19,220 nt of DNA from QNES01 sp023143415 (GCA_030632725.1 DAOVUF010000058.1:1-19220); one strand, 5' to 3'; shown: positions 1-7,430, numbered from the stretch's first letter. The notes: generated from the sequence alone by a model not told the origin. Made by a program: numbers and translations.

Positions 1-30
1 CGAATAGAATCGCTTTGCGTAACATCAGTT
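1..30. repeat. 30-bp direct repeat R4, left copy
   Basis: The first 30 bases recur exactly at 18497-18526 in the same orientation. Both copies lie beside other repeat-derived sequence and carry no convincing reading frame. The left copy is cut by the window edge, so the repeat may be longer on its 5' side. Confidence 0.8.
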
Positions 31-512
31 TAATAACATCCGAAATTTTCAATCCACCTTGTAGTTTCGTATATTATTCAATTCTCATTAGCATTTCGGT
101 GGGCAACAAAAATACGTTGCCCACCCTACAAAATACTCAAAGATTGCCCGTAGAACAAAAACACGAGGAAGTCTTAAGTGTGTTAGGTTTATTCATACTC
201 AATCGTTTTCGCAAAATCACTTATGAGGAGGTTATTGCTATGTTGAAATTTGATTTGATGGATACGGTTGCTGGAAAGCAATTGTATGAAATGGGATTGC
301 AGAAAGGACATGGCGATGGATTACAAAATGCCAGAGAGAATGCCAAAGAGACTCTGCTTGAAGTTTTGAATATACGATTTGGAATCGTACCCAACGACAT
401 CATTGAAAAAATTCGGGCCACTAGCCGTTTGGATATGCTGAAACACCTTATCATACAAGCCACGTTGAGTTCTGATTTGGAGAATTTTAAGGGAAGGTTG
501 CCTCGTCATTAA
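15..512 (+). pseudogene. Rpn-family (PD-(D/E)XK) nuclease, C-terminal remnant
   Basis: Residues from about position 141 (LPVEQKHEE) to the stop resemble the C-terminal part of Rpn/YhgA-like recombination-promoting nucleases: a helical segment with FILNRFRKITYEEV, a short G-x-x-x-G helix (YEMGLQKGHGDGLQNARENA), then an RFGIVPNDIIEKIR helical tail ending at LKGRLP-like residues. The N-terminal nuclease core with its D-(D/E)xK residues is absent. The roughly 43 residues upstream are encoded by repeat DNA (R4 at 1-30 and an R2 hairpin at 97-130) and look fortuitous. Complete family members are roughly 250-320 residues. I read this as a gene whose front half was lost or replaced by repeats, so it should not be an active nuclease. 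The family assignment rests on pattern recognition of the tail only. Confidence 0.6.
97..130. repeat. R2 repeat, partial copy (one hairpin)
   Basis: GGTGGGCAAC and GTTGCCCACCCTACA flank an 8-base spacer. This equals the distal hairpin of the longer R2 repeats at 8461-8548 and 12462-12547. It sits in the frame of the Rpn remnant and marks where the gene was joined to repeat DNA. Confidence 0.75.
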
Positions 513-575
513 TAAATTCTGTTTCGTCAACGAATGAAGAAGCTAAGTAGTGAAGCATAAGTTTTAATACTTTTT

Positions 576-717
576 GGAATCCAACGCTTCAGCTTTGGGC
601 GTTTTTTCTGAGTCCAACGCTTTAGCTTTGGAACCGTGGTATTAAGTCGCCAAAGCTAAAGCGTTGGACTCCAAAAACGCCCAAAGCGTTGGACTCCAAA
701 CCAAAGCGTTGGACTCC
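576..717. repeat. R1 repeat array, left cluster, with 22-bp perfect inverted repeat
   Basis: Five copies of a ~24-bp repeat with consensus GGAGTCCAACGCTTTAGCTTTGG. Two are in forward orientation (576-600 and 609-632). One full and two shortened copies are inverted (650-672, 681-697, 701-717). Copies at 610-631 and 650-671 form a perfect 22-bp inverted repeat around an 18-base loop. The forward copies carry AACGC...GCGTT followed by T residues, which resembles a weak terminator. The cluster ends about 50 bases before the probable start of the GTPase-like gene. Confidence 0.85.
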
Positions 718-765
718 AAAATTTTAACTCTTAATTCTATGGTTCAATACTTAAAGGACACAAAA

Positions 766-1722
766 ATGGCAAATCGGACTGTTATGATAATGGTGGGACC
801 AGACGGCGTGGGAAAAACGACGCTTCTTGCCACAATGTACCATGAATTGTCATTGATGAATAATTCGTCTGGATTTGAATTTACAGCGAATGAAGACACG
901 CGCCATGATCTTCAAGAAGCTTATCAGAAACTCAGTCGCATCATTACACAACCGACTTTTACACAGACGGGTTCACTTTTGAAAGGCACCGCTGGTATCG
1001 TCGAACGCCAATTTGAAATCTTGTTTAAGGGCAAAAAAGAATTAGAATTGGCGTTTTGTGATATTGCTGGTGGTCTCATTCGCAGCAAAGAGAACAATCC
1101 GGATTTTGATGATTTTAAAAATAAGTTAAAAGAAGCACTCGTCATTATTAATGTGATAGACGGTTCCGCCCTTGTTGAGGGCAATGATGAATTGTTAAAT
1201 TCAAAAAATGACCCGATACAAGTTTATGATTTATTGCGTTCCAAACTCCTGGATGAGCAAAATGTGATGCTTTTATTTGTGATCACAAAATGCGAAGCAT
1301 GGCTAAAAAATGAATCCCGTCAAAAACAGTTAGAAGCGGCTTTTGAAAAACGCTATGAACTTATTCTCAAATTAATCGGTGAATCTGAAAATGCGGTTGG
1401 TGTATTAATTCCTGTTAAAACATTGGGTTGTGTCGAATTTACCCATATTCTGGAAAAAGAAATAATCTTTGTCAGAAAACCCAATTTGCAATTTAAACCA
1501 GAAAATATTGATCAACCTTTGCGTTATGCCCTCGCGTTTGCTTTACTACAGCATCATCAAAACCGTAATCGCTGGAATCGTTTTATGCGTTGGCTTTGGA
1601 ATGAAGATATTGCGTTTCAAAAGGCTTTAATAGAATTTGCTGAAGCGCGTTCTCATCTCTTTAAAATTTATGGACATTCCTTACTCATTGATATTGATAT
1701 TGAAATTGAGGTAACAAAATAA
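766..1722 (+). CDS. P-loop GTPase-like protein, first gene of a three-gene module
   Basis: Product of 318 residues. A Walker A/G1 motif GPDGVGKTT lies at residues 11-19, a G3-like DxxG (DIAGG) at D99 following a hydrophobic strand, and a G4-like VITKCE with T174-K175 and E177 in place of the usual D. Order and spacing fit a TRAFAC-type GTPase rather than an AAA ATPase. A ~110-residue C-terminal extension is rich in Trp and Arg near RNRWNRFMRWLW. The frame is open upstream to a TTG at 664, but that extra sequence is made of R1 repeats. I chose ATG 766 because AAAGGA at 753-758 stands 7 bases before it; ATG 739 is the alternative. The stop overlaps the next ATG by one base (TAATG), so the two are probably translated together. 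GTPases of this general look occur in conflict and defence gene clusters (family knowledge); the role here is unknown. Confidence 0.75.
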   Translation: MANRTVMIMVGPDGVGKTTLLATMYHELSLMNNSSGFEFTANEDTRHDLQEAYQKLSRIITQPTFTQTGSLLKGTAGIVERQFEILFKGKKELELAFCDIAGGLIRSKENNPDFDDFKNKLKEALVIINVIDGSALVEGNDELLNSKNDPIQVYDLLRSKLLDEQNVMLLFVITKCEAWLKNESRQKQLEAAFEKRYELILKLIGESENAVGVLIPVKTLGCVEFTHILEKEIIFVRKPNLQFKPENIDQPLRYALAFALLQHHQNRNRWNRFMRWLWNEDIAFQKALIEFAEARSHLFKIYGHSLLIDIDIEIEVTK

Positions 1723-2450
1723 TGATTGTAAGAAAACCTGTCGCGTTACACGGTACAGCCGTTCATACACGAGACATTAAACCGGGTAAAGATTATGATT
1801 GGTACGTCAAAGCGGGTGATTTGCAACTCTTTGATAAAATGGATGAAATTTACCGTATCGCCCTACGCGATGTTGAAGGCGATGCGCCAAAATTAGCCAT
1901 TATTATTGATGGACAACGTATCGGTTTGCTGATTGGAGACTTGCCCAGTCAACGGGTGGATCATAGTCAACGAGTGATACATGATACCCTTTATTTAGAA
2001 TTTGATCGGGAATATCATCGAACCGTCTTACATACCGCTGCCGTTTTACTACTCTGTCCAAAAAAGACTTATAAGCCGCATGAACAACATTTTACCCAAT
2101 ATGCGGAAGAATTATTTCTTCGTCACTCGCAGGAAAAAGAACTGATTTTCAAAACGGCAACATTGCCTGTTGTGAGTCAACAGCCTAATTTCAATTTACC
2201 GCTCATTCGGCAAGAGAAAATAGCCTTATTTTCTGATCTGATAAATCGGAATCGCTGTGCGCGTTATCTGCTTTATTTTACAGAACGTGAGAATATCCGT
2301 TTTTCTTTTGTCTCGACAGGGCGGCTAAATCTTGAAAAATGTGAGCAAGTTGCAGAGAAAAGTGATGAATGTTTATTGCTAACACTCTCTTCTGAAGTGC
2401 CACAAGAAATCAATTTGAAAAAGGGGAAAAGTTCTCGTTTCGGGATTTAG
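1722..2450 (+). CDS. Unrecognised GTPase-associated protein, frameshifted at its 3' end
   Basis: Product of 242 residues as read, with no family that I recognise. It is soluble, with no signal peptide or membrane segment. A distinctive stretch reads IIIDGQRIGLLIGDLPSQR followed by VDHSQRVIHDTLYLEFD (about residues 65-105), then a hydrophobic helix with VLHTAAVLLLC. It begins inside the stop of the GTPase-like gene. The last seven residues (KSSRFGI) look wrong: a -1 shift at AAAAAGGGG (2418-2426) continues as GEKFSFRDLEEKTGHFFEIW and stops at 2497. Reading past that TAA the same frame runs on to a TGA that overlaps the ATG of the next gene (ATGA, 2533-2536). So the ancestral gene probably ended at 2536, and this copy carries a frameshift plus a nonsense codon, or a sequencing error or programmed shift. 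Pairing with the GTPase suggests a regulator or partner; this is inference. Confidence 0.65.
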   Translation: MIVRKPVALHGTAVHTRDIKPGKDYDWYVKAGDLQLFDKMDEIYRIALRDVEGDAPKLAIIIDGQRIGLLIGDLPSQRVDHSQRVIHDTLYLEFDREYHRTVLHTAAVLLLCPKKTYKPHEQHFTQYAEELFLRHSQEKELIFKTATLPVVSQQPNFNLPLIRQEKIALFSDLINRNRCARYLLYFTERENIRFSFVSTGRLNLEKCEQVAEKSDECLLLTLSSEVPQEINLKKGKSSRFGI

Positions 2451-2536
2451 AAGAAAAAACCGGCCATTTTTTTGAAATCTGGCAGGTTTATCGTTAAAAT
2501 CCAGAAAATCCTGATTCTGACATTTTAAAAATATGA
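2451..2536 (+). pseudogene. Displaced 3' tail of the GTPase-associated gene
   Basis: In the -1 frame relative to the upstream gene this stretch encodes FRDLEEKTGHFFEIWQVYR, then TAA (2495-2497), then NPENPDSDILKI and TGA (2534-2536). The composition is protein-like and the final TGA overlaps the HNH start as ATGA, the usual signature of tightly coupled genes. One lost base and one G-to-T change (GAA to TAA) would account for the present state. Confidence 0.6.
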
Positions 2537-3159
2537 AAAAACGAAATGCACTGTTATTTAATCAAGGTGGTAAATGTTTTTATTGTGATGCCAATTTAGA
2601 ACTTCATGAAGCCACTATTGATCATGTAATACCACAATCCAAAGGAGGCACAAACGACTTAGATAATTTAGTCGTTTGTTGTCAATATGCTAATCATGCT
2701 TTTAGGGATTACTCGCCTAAGCAAAAAATGGCTGTCATTAAACAGCTTGATCCTTTTTCCTGTCAAAAAATTTTCCCAAGGGATGAACTAACAAATAGGG
2801 ATGAACCAACAAATGTTGAGGTTGAAAATGTTTCGCAGATTGAGGAAACGACTGAGAAACCCGCTAAAAATCCGAAAAAGAAACCCGCTAAAAATCCGAA
2901 AAAAACAAGCCCTGATATTTCAATGGCTTATAAATTACTCCTTCAAGCCATCGATTTTTTTGAGAAAGAAGGTAGAGAAGTGGTGAGTTCTCAAGTGAAG
3001 ACAAAAATGTTGGAATTAAATCCTTCTTTTAAAGAATCTGACTATGGATTTAGTCAATTTAATCAATTTTTGCTTCAAGCCAAAGAAGAAAAAATTATAA
3101 CCCTTAATAAGTACAAAACGACTAATAATTACATTATAAAAAGGAGTTCAACGCTTTAG
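2533..3159 (+). CDS. HNH endonuclease fused to a LOTUS/OST-HTH domain
   Basis: Product of 208 residues. Residues 1-60 are an HNH (ββα-metal) nuclease: zinc pair C15-x2-C18 (KCFYC), catalytic D30-H31 (TIDHVIP), GGTNDLDNL with N45, then CCQYANH with N54/H55. The second zinc pair is incomplete, since A53 stands where a Cys is expected. Residues 109-124 are a Lys/Pro linker made of two exact 24-bp units (KPAKNPKK twice, 2857-2904). Residues about 132-200 match the LOTUS/OST-HTH pattern (helix LLLQAIDFF, then VVSSQVKTKMLELNPSFKE, SDYGFSQFNQFLLQA), a winged-helix fold known to bind RNA, including G-quadruplex RNA. The start overlaps an ancestral TGA of the preceding frame (ATGA). The stop codon is supplied by an R1 repeat, so the last residues RSSTL are repeat-encoded and the native end may be lost. 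The likely role is nucleic-acid cleavage guided or gated by the LOTUS domain (inference). Confidence 0.8.
   Translation: MKKRNALLFNQGGKCFYCDANLELHEATIDHVIPQSKGGTNDLDNLVVCCQYANHAFRDYSPKQKMAVIKQLDPFSCQKIFPRDELTNRDEPTNVEVENVSQIEETTEKPAKNPKKKPAKNPKKTSPDISMAYKLLLQAIDFFEKEGREVVSSQVKTKMLELNPSFKESDYGFSQFNQFLLQAKEEKIITLNKYKTTNNYIIKRSSTL
2857..2904 (+). repeat. In-frame 24-bp tandem duplication in the HNH-LOTUS linker
   Basis: Two adjacent 24-base units (2857-2880 and 2881-2904) differ by one base at the end and encode KPAKNPKK twice. They lengthen the basic linker between the HNH and LOTUS domains. Confidence 0.85.
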
Positions 3160-3229
3160 CTTTGAGCGTTTTTGGAGTTCAACGCTTTAGCTTTGAGCAT
3201 TTTTGGAGTTCAACGCTTTAGCTTTGAGC
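3143..3229. repeat. R1 repeat array, right cluster: three tandem copies, terminator-like
   Basis: Three copies begin at 3143, 3174 and 3205 with a 31-bp period and consensus GGAGTTCAACGCTTTAGC followed by TTTGAGC. In the first unit AACGCT...AGCGTT forms a 6-bp stem followed by TTTTT; the stem is weakened by G-to-A in the second unit. The array lies between the convergent HNH-LOTUS and gspG genes, overlaps the HNH stop codon and ends seven bases from the gspG stop. It faces the inverted copies at 650-717, so the three-gene module is bracketed by opposed R1 copies. Confidence 0.85.
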
Positions 3230-3235
3230 TTTATT

Positions 3236-3670
3236 CTATTTCAATTGCCAATTACCAATATCTGCATTGATCTCGCTGCCATCAGGTATGCCATCCGCCC
3301 CTTGCGAGTAAATATCAAGTTCTCCGTGTATCCCAGGGCTAAGATAATTATAAGGAAATCCCCAAGGATCAGTAGGAACGCTGTTTAAATAACCGCCTTG
3401 TTTCCATTGACGAGGTTCAGGAGGAATCGTCGTTCTCGTAATGAGTGCTTCTAAACCTTGATCGGTGGTGGGATAAATATAATTATCCAATTTGTACAAT
3501 TTCAAAGCGGTTTCAATTGCGCGAATATCCTGCTCAACTTTAAGCAGACGGGCTTTGTCTGGATTATCCATAATTTTAGGCACAACTAAAGCGGCGAGAA
3601 TGCTTAAAATCACCACAACAACCATGACTTCTATTAATGTAAATCCTTGATTTTTAATGTTTTTTGACAT
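3236..3670 (-). CDS. gspG: Type II secretion major pseudopilin GspG
   Basis: Product of 144 residues, the normal length for GspG. The prepilin peptidase site is G9|FTLIEV, with E14 as the conserved Glu5 of the mature protein, followed by a hydrophobic N-terminal helix (MVVVVILSILAALVVPKIM). The family signature follows: DKARLLKVEQDIRAIETALKLYKLDN, YPTTDQGLEAL, GYLNSVPTDPWGFPYNY and a C-terminal acidic loop (DIYSQGADGIPDGSEINADIGNW) that binds calcium in family members. The product is cleaved by the prepilin peptidase and polymerises into the periplasmic pseudopilus that drives export through the outer membrane secretin. AGGAT stands 6-7 bases before the ATG. The gene stands alone between repeats; gspC-F and gspH-M, its usual neighbours, are not in the window, so it must work with a locus elsewhere or be a spare copy. 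Confidence 0.95.
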   Translation of the reverse strand: MSKNIKNQGFTLIEVMVVVVILSILAALVVPKIMDNPDKARLLKVEQDIRAIETALKLYKLDNYIYPTTDQGLEALITRTTIPPEPRQWKQGGYLNSVPTDPWGFPYNYLSPGIHGELDIYSQGADGIPDGSEINADIGNWQLK

Positions 3671-3718
3671 TTTTTATCCTGTTATTATGACCTCTTTGAT
3701 GTTTCGGAAACGGGGCAT

Positions 3719-3751
3719 AAACCTGACAGGTTTTTGAAACCTGTCAGGTTT
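3719..3751. repeat. Perfect 15-bp hairpin with three-base loop
   Basis: Arms AAACCTGACAGGTTT (3719-3733) and AAACCTGTCAGGTTT (3737-3751) are exact complements around TTG, followed by three more T residues on the plus strand. It lies about 50 bases upstream of gspG. It could stop rightward transcription, but the T-loop-A centre is shared with other hairpins of this window (9894, 10861, 18011, 18459), so a repeat family is more likely. Confidence 0.8.
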
Positions 3752-3826
3752 TTTCTGAGAGGATATTGTAATTGACATTTTGTTGGCTGACTAATGATTT
3801 GATCTAATTCAGCTATTATCATTTTT

Positions 3827-3883
3827 GAATTCAACGCTTTATCTTTGGGCAACATTTTGGAGTTCAACGCTTTAGCTTTGGGC
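3827..3883. repeat. R1 repeat, two tandem copies
   Basis: Copies at 3827-3850 and 3859-3883 (GAATTCAACGCTTTATCTTT and GGAGTTCAACGCTTTAGC) are spaced 32 bp and end in GGGCAACATTT. They lie in the 295-bp gap between the divergent gspG and glutamate dehydrogenase genes, upstream of a TATAAT at 3907-3912 that is a possible -10 without a good -35. Confidence 0.8.
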
Positions 3884-3965
3884 AACATTTAGACATCATT
3901 ATACCTTATAATCATAAAAAAGCCACTTTTCAGATTCACTTAAATTCACAACTTGGAGACAGTAA

Positions 3966-6900
3966 ATGCCACTAACACCCAAAGCCCCAGAATTACTGGA
4001 AATCATCGCAATGGTCGATAAAAATTTTCCAGAAGCAAAATCTCAACAAATTAAACATTTTGTTCAACAATGTTGCGACATCAAAAACATAGAAAATCGG
4101 TTAATCGAAGTCACTCGTACTTGGTTAGAAACGTTACAAAGAGCCATCATAAAACAGAACGGCGAAGAACAAGGCACACGTCTTTTTTATCGCTATGAAA
4201 ACGCATTTCCAATCGCCTATCGGGAAGATTTTTCTGCCCGTCATGCAATCGACGATATTGAAAAGATAGAACGTCTTAATCAGAATAATAGCGGTCTCGG
4301 CAGCCTAGTTCGCCCTGTTGAAGCCCTTGAACATTCACTGCATTTCAAACTGTTTCACGCCCAAAGCCTGATGTCTCTCTCTGAAGTCTTACATAAATTG
4401 GAGAATATGGGAGTCAAAGTGATCAGCGAGCGTTCTTATGAAGTGCAGACAACTCCCCCTGTTTGGATTCAAGATTTTTGTCTGCTACATGAAAAATCAG
4501 TGGAAATCAGCGAAGTGAAAGAGGGATTTCAAGAAGTCTTTGAACGAGTCTGGCGGGGCGATATTGAAAATGACGGCTTTAACCGCCTTGTCTTACAAGC
4601 CCAATTAAACTGGCGAGAAATCACGATTTTCCGTGCCTACTGGAAATATTTGCGACAAACAGACGGTCGTTTTAGCCAAGAATATGTTGAACAAGCCCTG
4701 GTTAATAACCCAATTACTGTCAGATTATTACACAAATTATTCCAAGCCCGTTGCAACCCTGCACTCAATACATCGAATGTCGATGCAATAGAACAAGAGA
4801 TTGAAAAATCACTTGATTCAGTCGCCAGTTTAGACGAAGATCGTATTTTACGGCGGTTTTTAGGGGCAATTTTAGCCACATTACGGACGAATTATTTTCA
4901 ACGGGATGCCAAAGGGGAGCCTAAACCCTATCTCTCCTTTAAATTTGATCCCAGCAAAATGCTAGACTTACCCGAACCGCGCCCGATGTTTGAAATATTT
5001 GTCTATTCGCCCCGTGTCGAAGGCGTGCATTTACGCGGTGGCAAAGTCGCACGCGGTGGCATACGTTGGTCAGATCGGATAGAAGATTTCCGCACAGAAA
5101 TACTCGGACTGCTCAAAGCCCAAATGGTCAAAAATGCCGTCATTGTACCTGTTGGCTCAAAAGGGGGCTTTATCGCCAAACGTTTACCAACAGAAGGGGG
5201 ACGTGATGCGATCTTGACAGAAGGCATCGCCTGTTATAAAACGCTTATTCGTGGCTTATTAGATTTAACTGATAATTTTGTCGAAGGCAAAATCGTACCC
5301 CCTCAAAACGTGCTTCGGCATGACGAAGACGATCCCTATTTAGTAGTCGCAGCAGATAAGGGCACAGCCACGTTTTCTGACATAGCCAACGAAGTGGCGA
5401 AAGAATACCAATTTTGGCTTGGTGACGCTTTTGCCTCTGGCGGTTCTGCTGGTTATGATCACAAAAAAATCGGCATCACAGCGCGGGGCGCATGGGAATC
5501 GGTCAAACGGCTTTTTCATCAAATAGGCTTAAATACCCAAACACAAGATTTTACAGTCATTGCCATCGGCAGCATGTCAGGCGATGTTTTTGGAAACGGC
5601 ATGTTATTATCCCCCCATATTAAGTTATTAGGGGCATTTAGCCATCTTGATATTTTCTTAGATCCCAATCCCGATCTCCAACAAAGTTTCCAAGAACGTC
5701 AACGCATATTTAACTTACCTCGCTCCTCCTGGGCAGATTATGAAAACTGCTTGATTTCAGAAGGCGGTGGCGTATTTTCACGCCGTTCCAAATCAATTGC
5801 AATATCACCCCAAGTCCAAACCATATTAGGCATACAAACCAATTCGCTCACACCTAACGAATTAATCCAAGCCATGTTACGCGCTCCCGTTGACTTATTA
5901 TGGAATGGGGGCATTGGCACTTACGTCAAAGCCCAAACAGAACATTCAATGGAGGTCGGCGACAGGGCTAACGACGCTTTACGAGTCAACGGACAAGACT
6001 TACGCTGCAAAGTCGTTGCTGAAGGCGGCAATCTCGGCTTTACCCAACTTGGGCGCATTGAATACGCACTCAAAGGAGGACGCATTCACACCGACGCGAT
6101 GGATAATTCCGGCGGCGTTGATTGCTCCGATCATGAAGTCAATATCAAGATACTCCTAGATGCCATCGTCACCAATGGCGACATGACTCATAAACAACGG
6201 AATCAATTGCTCGTCGAAATGACCGACGCTGTGGCTAATTTAGTCTTAAAAAACAACAGGTTACAAACACAAGCCATCAGTATTCCCCTCTCCATTTCTC
6301 CACAACTGCTTGATTTACATGGTCGTTTTATTCGTCACTTAGAACGCCAGGGACAATTAGCACGCGAATTAGAATTTCTACCCAACAACAAAATGCTGGC
6401 AGAACGACTGACGGCACAACAAGGGCTAACCGCCCCAGAACTCTGCGTGCTACAAGCCTATAGCAAAATCACTCTGTATAAAACGCTACTCGACTCAGAC
6501 TTACCAGAATTGCCCTATTTCAAAACGATTTTGGAAAATTATTTTCCCGCACCGTTATCAGAACGTTTTGCGACTTCCATTGCCCAACATCGCCTACGCC
6601 GAGAAATCGTCGCCACGGAACTCACCAATTTAGTCGTGAATTATAGTGGAATTGTTTTTGTGTTCACGTTAAATGAAGAAACCGGGCAAACCGCACCAGA
6701 TATTGTACGCGCCTTCATGGTTTCCTGGGCAATCTTTGACATGCAAAACCTCTTTTCTGAGATTGAAGCACTAGACATCAACGCACAAAAGCAGATTGAC
6801 ATTATGATAACCGCGAGTCAACAAATTGAACGCGCCTCACGCTGGTTATTACGTCATCACAAAATGCCTTTAGAGATTGCCAACACCATAAACGCCTTGC

Positions 6901-7430
6901 GCCCTGGCATACAGCAATTAACCGAGATATTATTGACACTAATAGGCAGTGCGGAACAAGAACAATTAGAAACAACCGCAAAAAAATTCATCGACGCTGG
7001 TGTACCCAAAGCCCTTGCCACTCGCGTTGCCCGCCTTGTTTATTTATTATCCGCCTTAGACATTGTTGAGGTGGCTAATACCACTTCAGTCAAACTGGAA
7101 AAAGTCGCCGCCGTACATTTTCTATTAGGCACTCGCCTAAAACTCCACTGGCTCCGCGATCAAATTAGCGAATTACCACGAGACAATCGCTGGACAGCAC
7201 TCTCCCGCTCGGCACTCCGCGATGAATTATATCGTACACATCGTGAAATCACCACTGTTGTATTACAAACAAACAATCTAACCCCCGACGCACAAATTGA
7301 CAAATGGATGGAAACGAATCCCCCCCGAATAGAACGCTGCCAACAAGTCTTATCTGATTTAAGCCGCATTAAAAAACCCGATTTGTCCATGTTATCGGTG
7401 GCTTTGCGGGAAATACGGAATTTGTTGTAG
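3966..7430 (+). CDS. gdhB: NAD-specific glutamate dehydrogenase, large type, lacking ~450 N-terminal-region residues
   Basis: Product of 1154 residues. It matches the central and C-terminal parts of the 180-kDa bacterial NAD-glutamate dehydrogenases, which oxidatively deaminate glutamate to 2-oxoglutarate in the cytoplasm. Visible family blocks are YSPRVEGVHLRGGKVARGG (about 340-362), GSKGGF with the substrate-region Lys (about 397), DDPYLVVAADKGTATFSDIA, FASGGSAGYDHKK, GSMSGDVFGNGMLLS, APVDLLWNGGIGTYVK, VAEGGNLGFTQ and DNSGGVDCSDHEVN. The C-terminal helical domain appears complete. Family members are about 1550-1620 residues. Residues 1-40 (ELLEIIAMVDKNFPEAKSQQ) look like a true family N-terminus, while residues ~45 onward (RLIEVTRTWLETLQRA) correspond to family residue ~480 onward, so the ACT-like regulatory region seems removed in frame. 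SD-like GGAG precedes ATG by 7 bases. Codon use and motifs look intact, so catalysis is plausible with altered regulation. Confidence 0.93.
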   Translation: MPLTPKAPELLEIIAMVDKNFPEAKSQQIKHFVQQCCDIKNIENRLIEVTRTWLETLQRAIIKQNGEEQGTRLFYRYENAFPIAYREDFSARHAIDDIEKIERLNQNNSGLGSLVRPVEALEHSLHFKLFHAQSLMSLSEVLHKLENMGVKVISERSYEVQTTPPVWIQDFCLLHEKSVEISEVKEGFQEVFERVWRGDIENDGFNRLVLQAQLNWREITIFRAYWKYLRQTDGRFSQEYVEQALVNNPITVRLLHKLFQARCNPALNTSNVDAIEQEIEKSLDSVASLDEDRILRRFLGAILATLRTNYFQRDAKGEPKPYLSFKFDPSKMLDLPEPRPMFEIFVYSPRVEGVHLRGGKVARGGIRWSDRIEDFRTEILGLLKAQMVKNAVIVPVGSKGGFIAKRLPTEGGRDAILTEGIACYKTLIRGLLDLTDNFVEGKIVPPQNVLRHDEDDPYLVVAADKGTATFSDIANEVAKEYQFWLGDAFASGGSAGYDHKKIGITARGAWESVKRLFHQIGLNTQTQDFTVIAIGSMSGDVFGNGMLLSPHIKLLGAFSHLDIFLDPNPDLQQSFQERQRIFNLPRSSWADYENCLISEGGGVFSRRSKSIAISPQVQTILGIQTNSLTPNELIQAMLRAPVDLLWNGGIGTYVKAQTEHSMEVGDRANDALRVNGQDLRCKVVAEGGNLGFTQLGRIEYALKGGRIHTDAMDNSGGVDCSDHEVNIKILLDAIVTNGDMTHKQRNQLLVEMTDAVANLVLKNNRLQTQAISIPLSISPQLLDLHGRFIRHLERQGQLARELEFLPNNKMLAERLTAQQGLTAPELCVLQAYSKITLYKTLLDSDLPELPYFKTILENYFPAPLSERFATSIAQHRLRREIVATELTNLVVNYSGIVFVFTLNEETGQTAPDIVRAFMVSWAIFDMQNLFSEIEALDINAQKQIDIMITASQQIERASRWLLRHHKMPLEIANTINALRPGIQQLTEILLTLIGSAEQEQLETTAKKFIDAGVPKALATRVARLVYLLSALDIVEVANTTSVKLEKVAAVHFLLGTRLKLHWLRDQISELPRDNRWTALSRSALRDELYRTHREITTVVLQTNNLTPDAQIDKWMETNPPRIERCQQVLSDLSRIKKPDLSMLSVALREIRNLL

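Noticed and set aside
664..765. Upstream TTG start for the GTPase-like gene (34 extra residues)
   Set aside because: The extra codons are R1 repeat sequence (DSKNAQ, LQTKALDSK) and there is no ribosome site; AAAGGA fits ATG 766.
3143..3229. CRISPR or integron attC array
   Set aside because: The 31-bp period has no spacers that differ between near-identical repeats, only three units exist, and there are no cas genes or integrase nearby.
3685..3888. 67-codon minus-strand frame
   Set aside because: It is encoded by two R1 units and the AAACCTGACAGG hairpin, giving repeated LPKAKALNSKM text; no homology expected.
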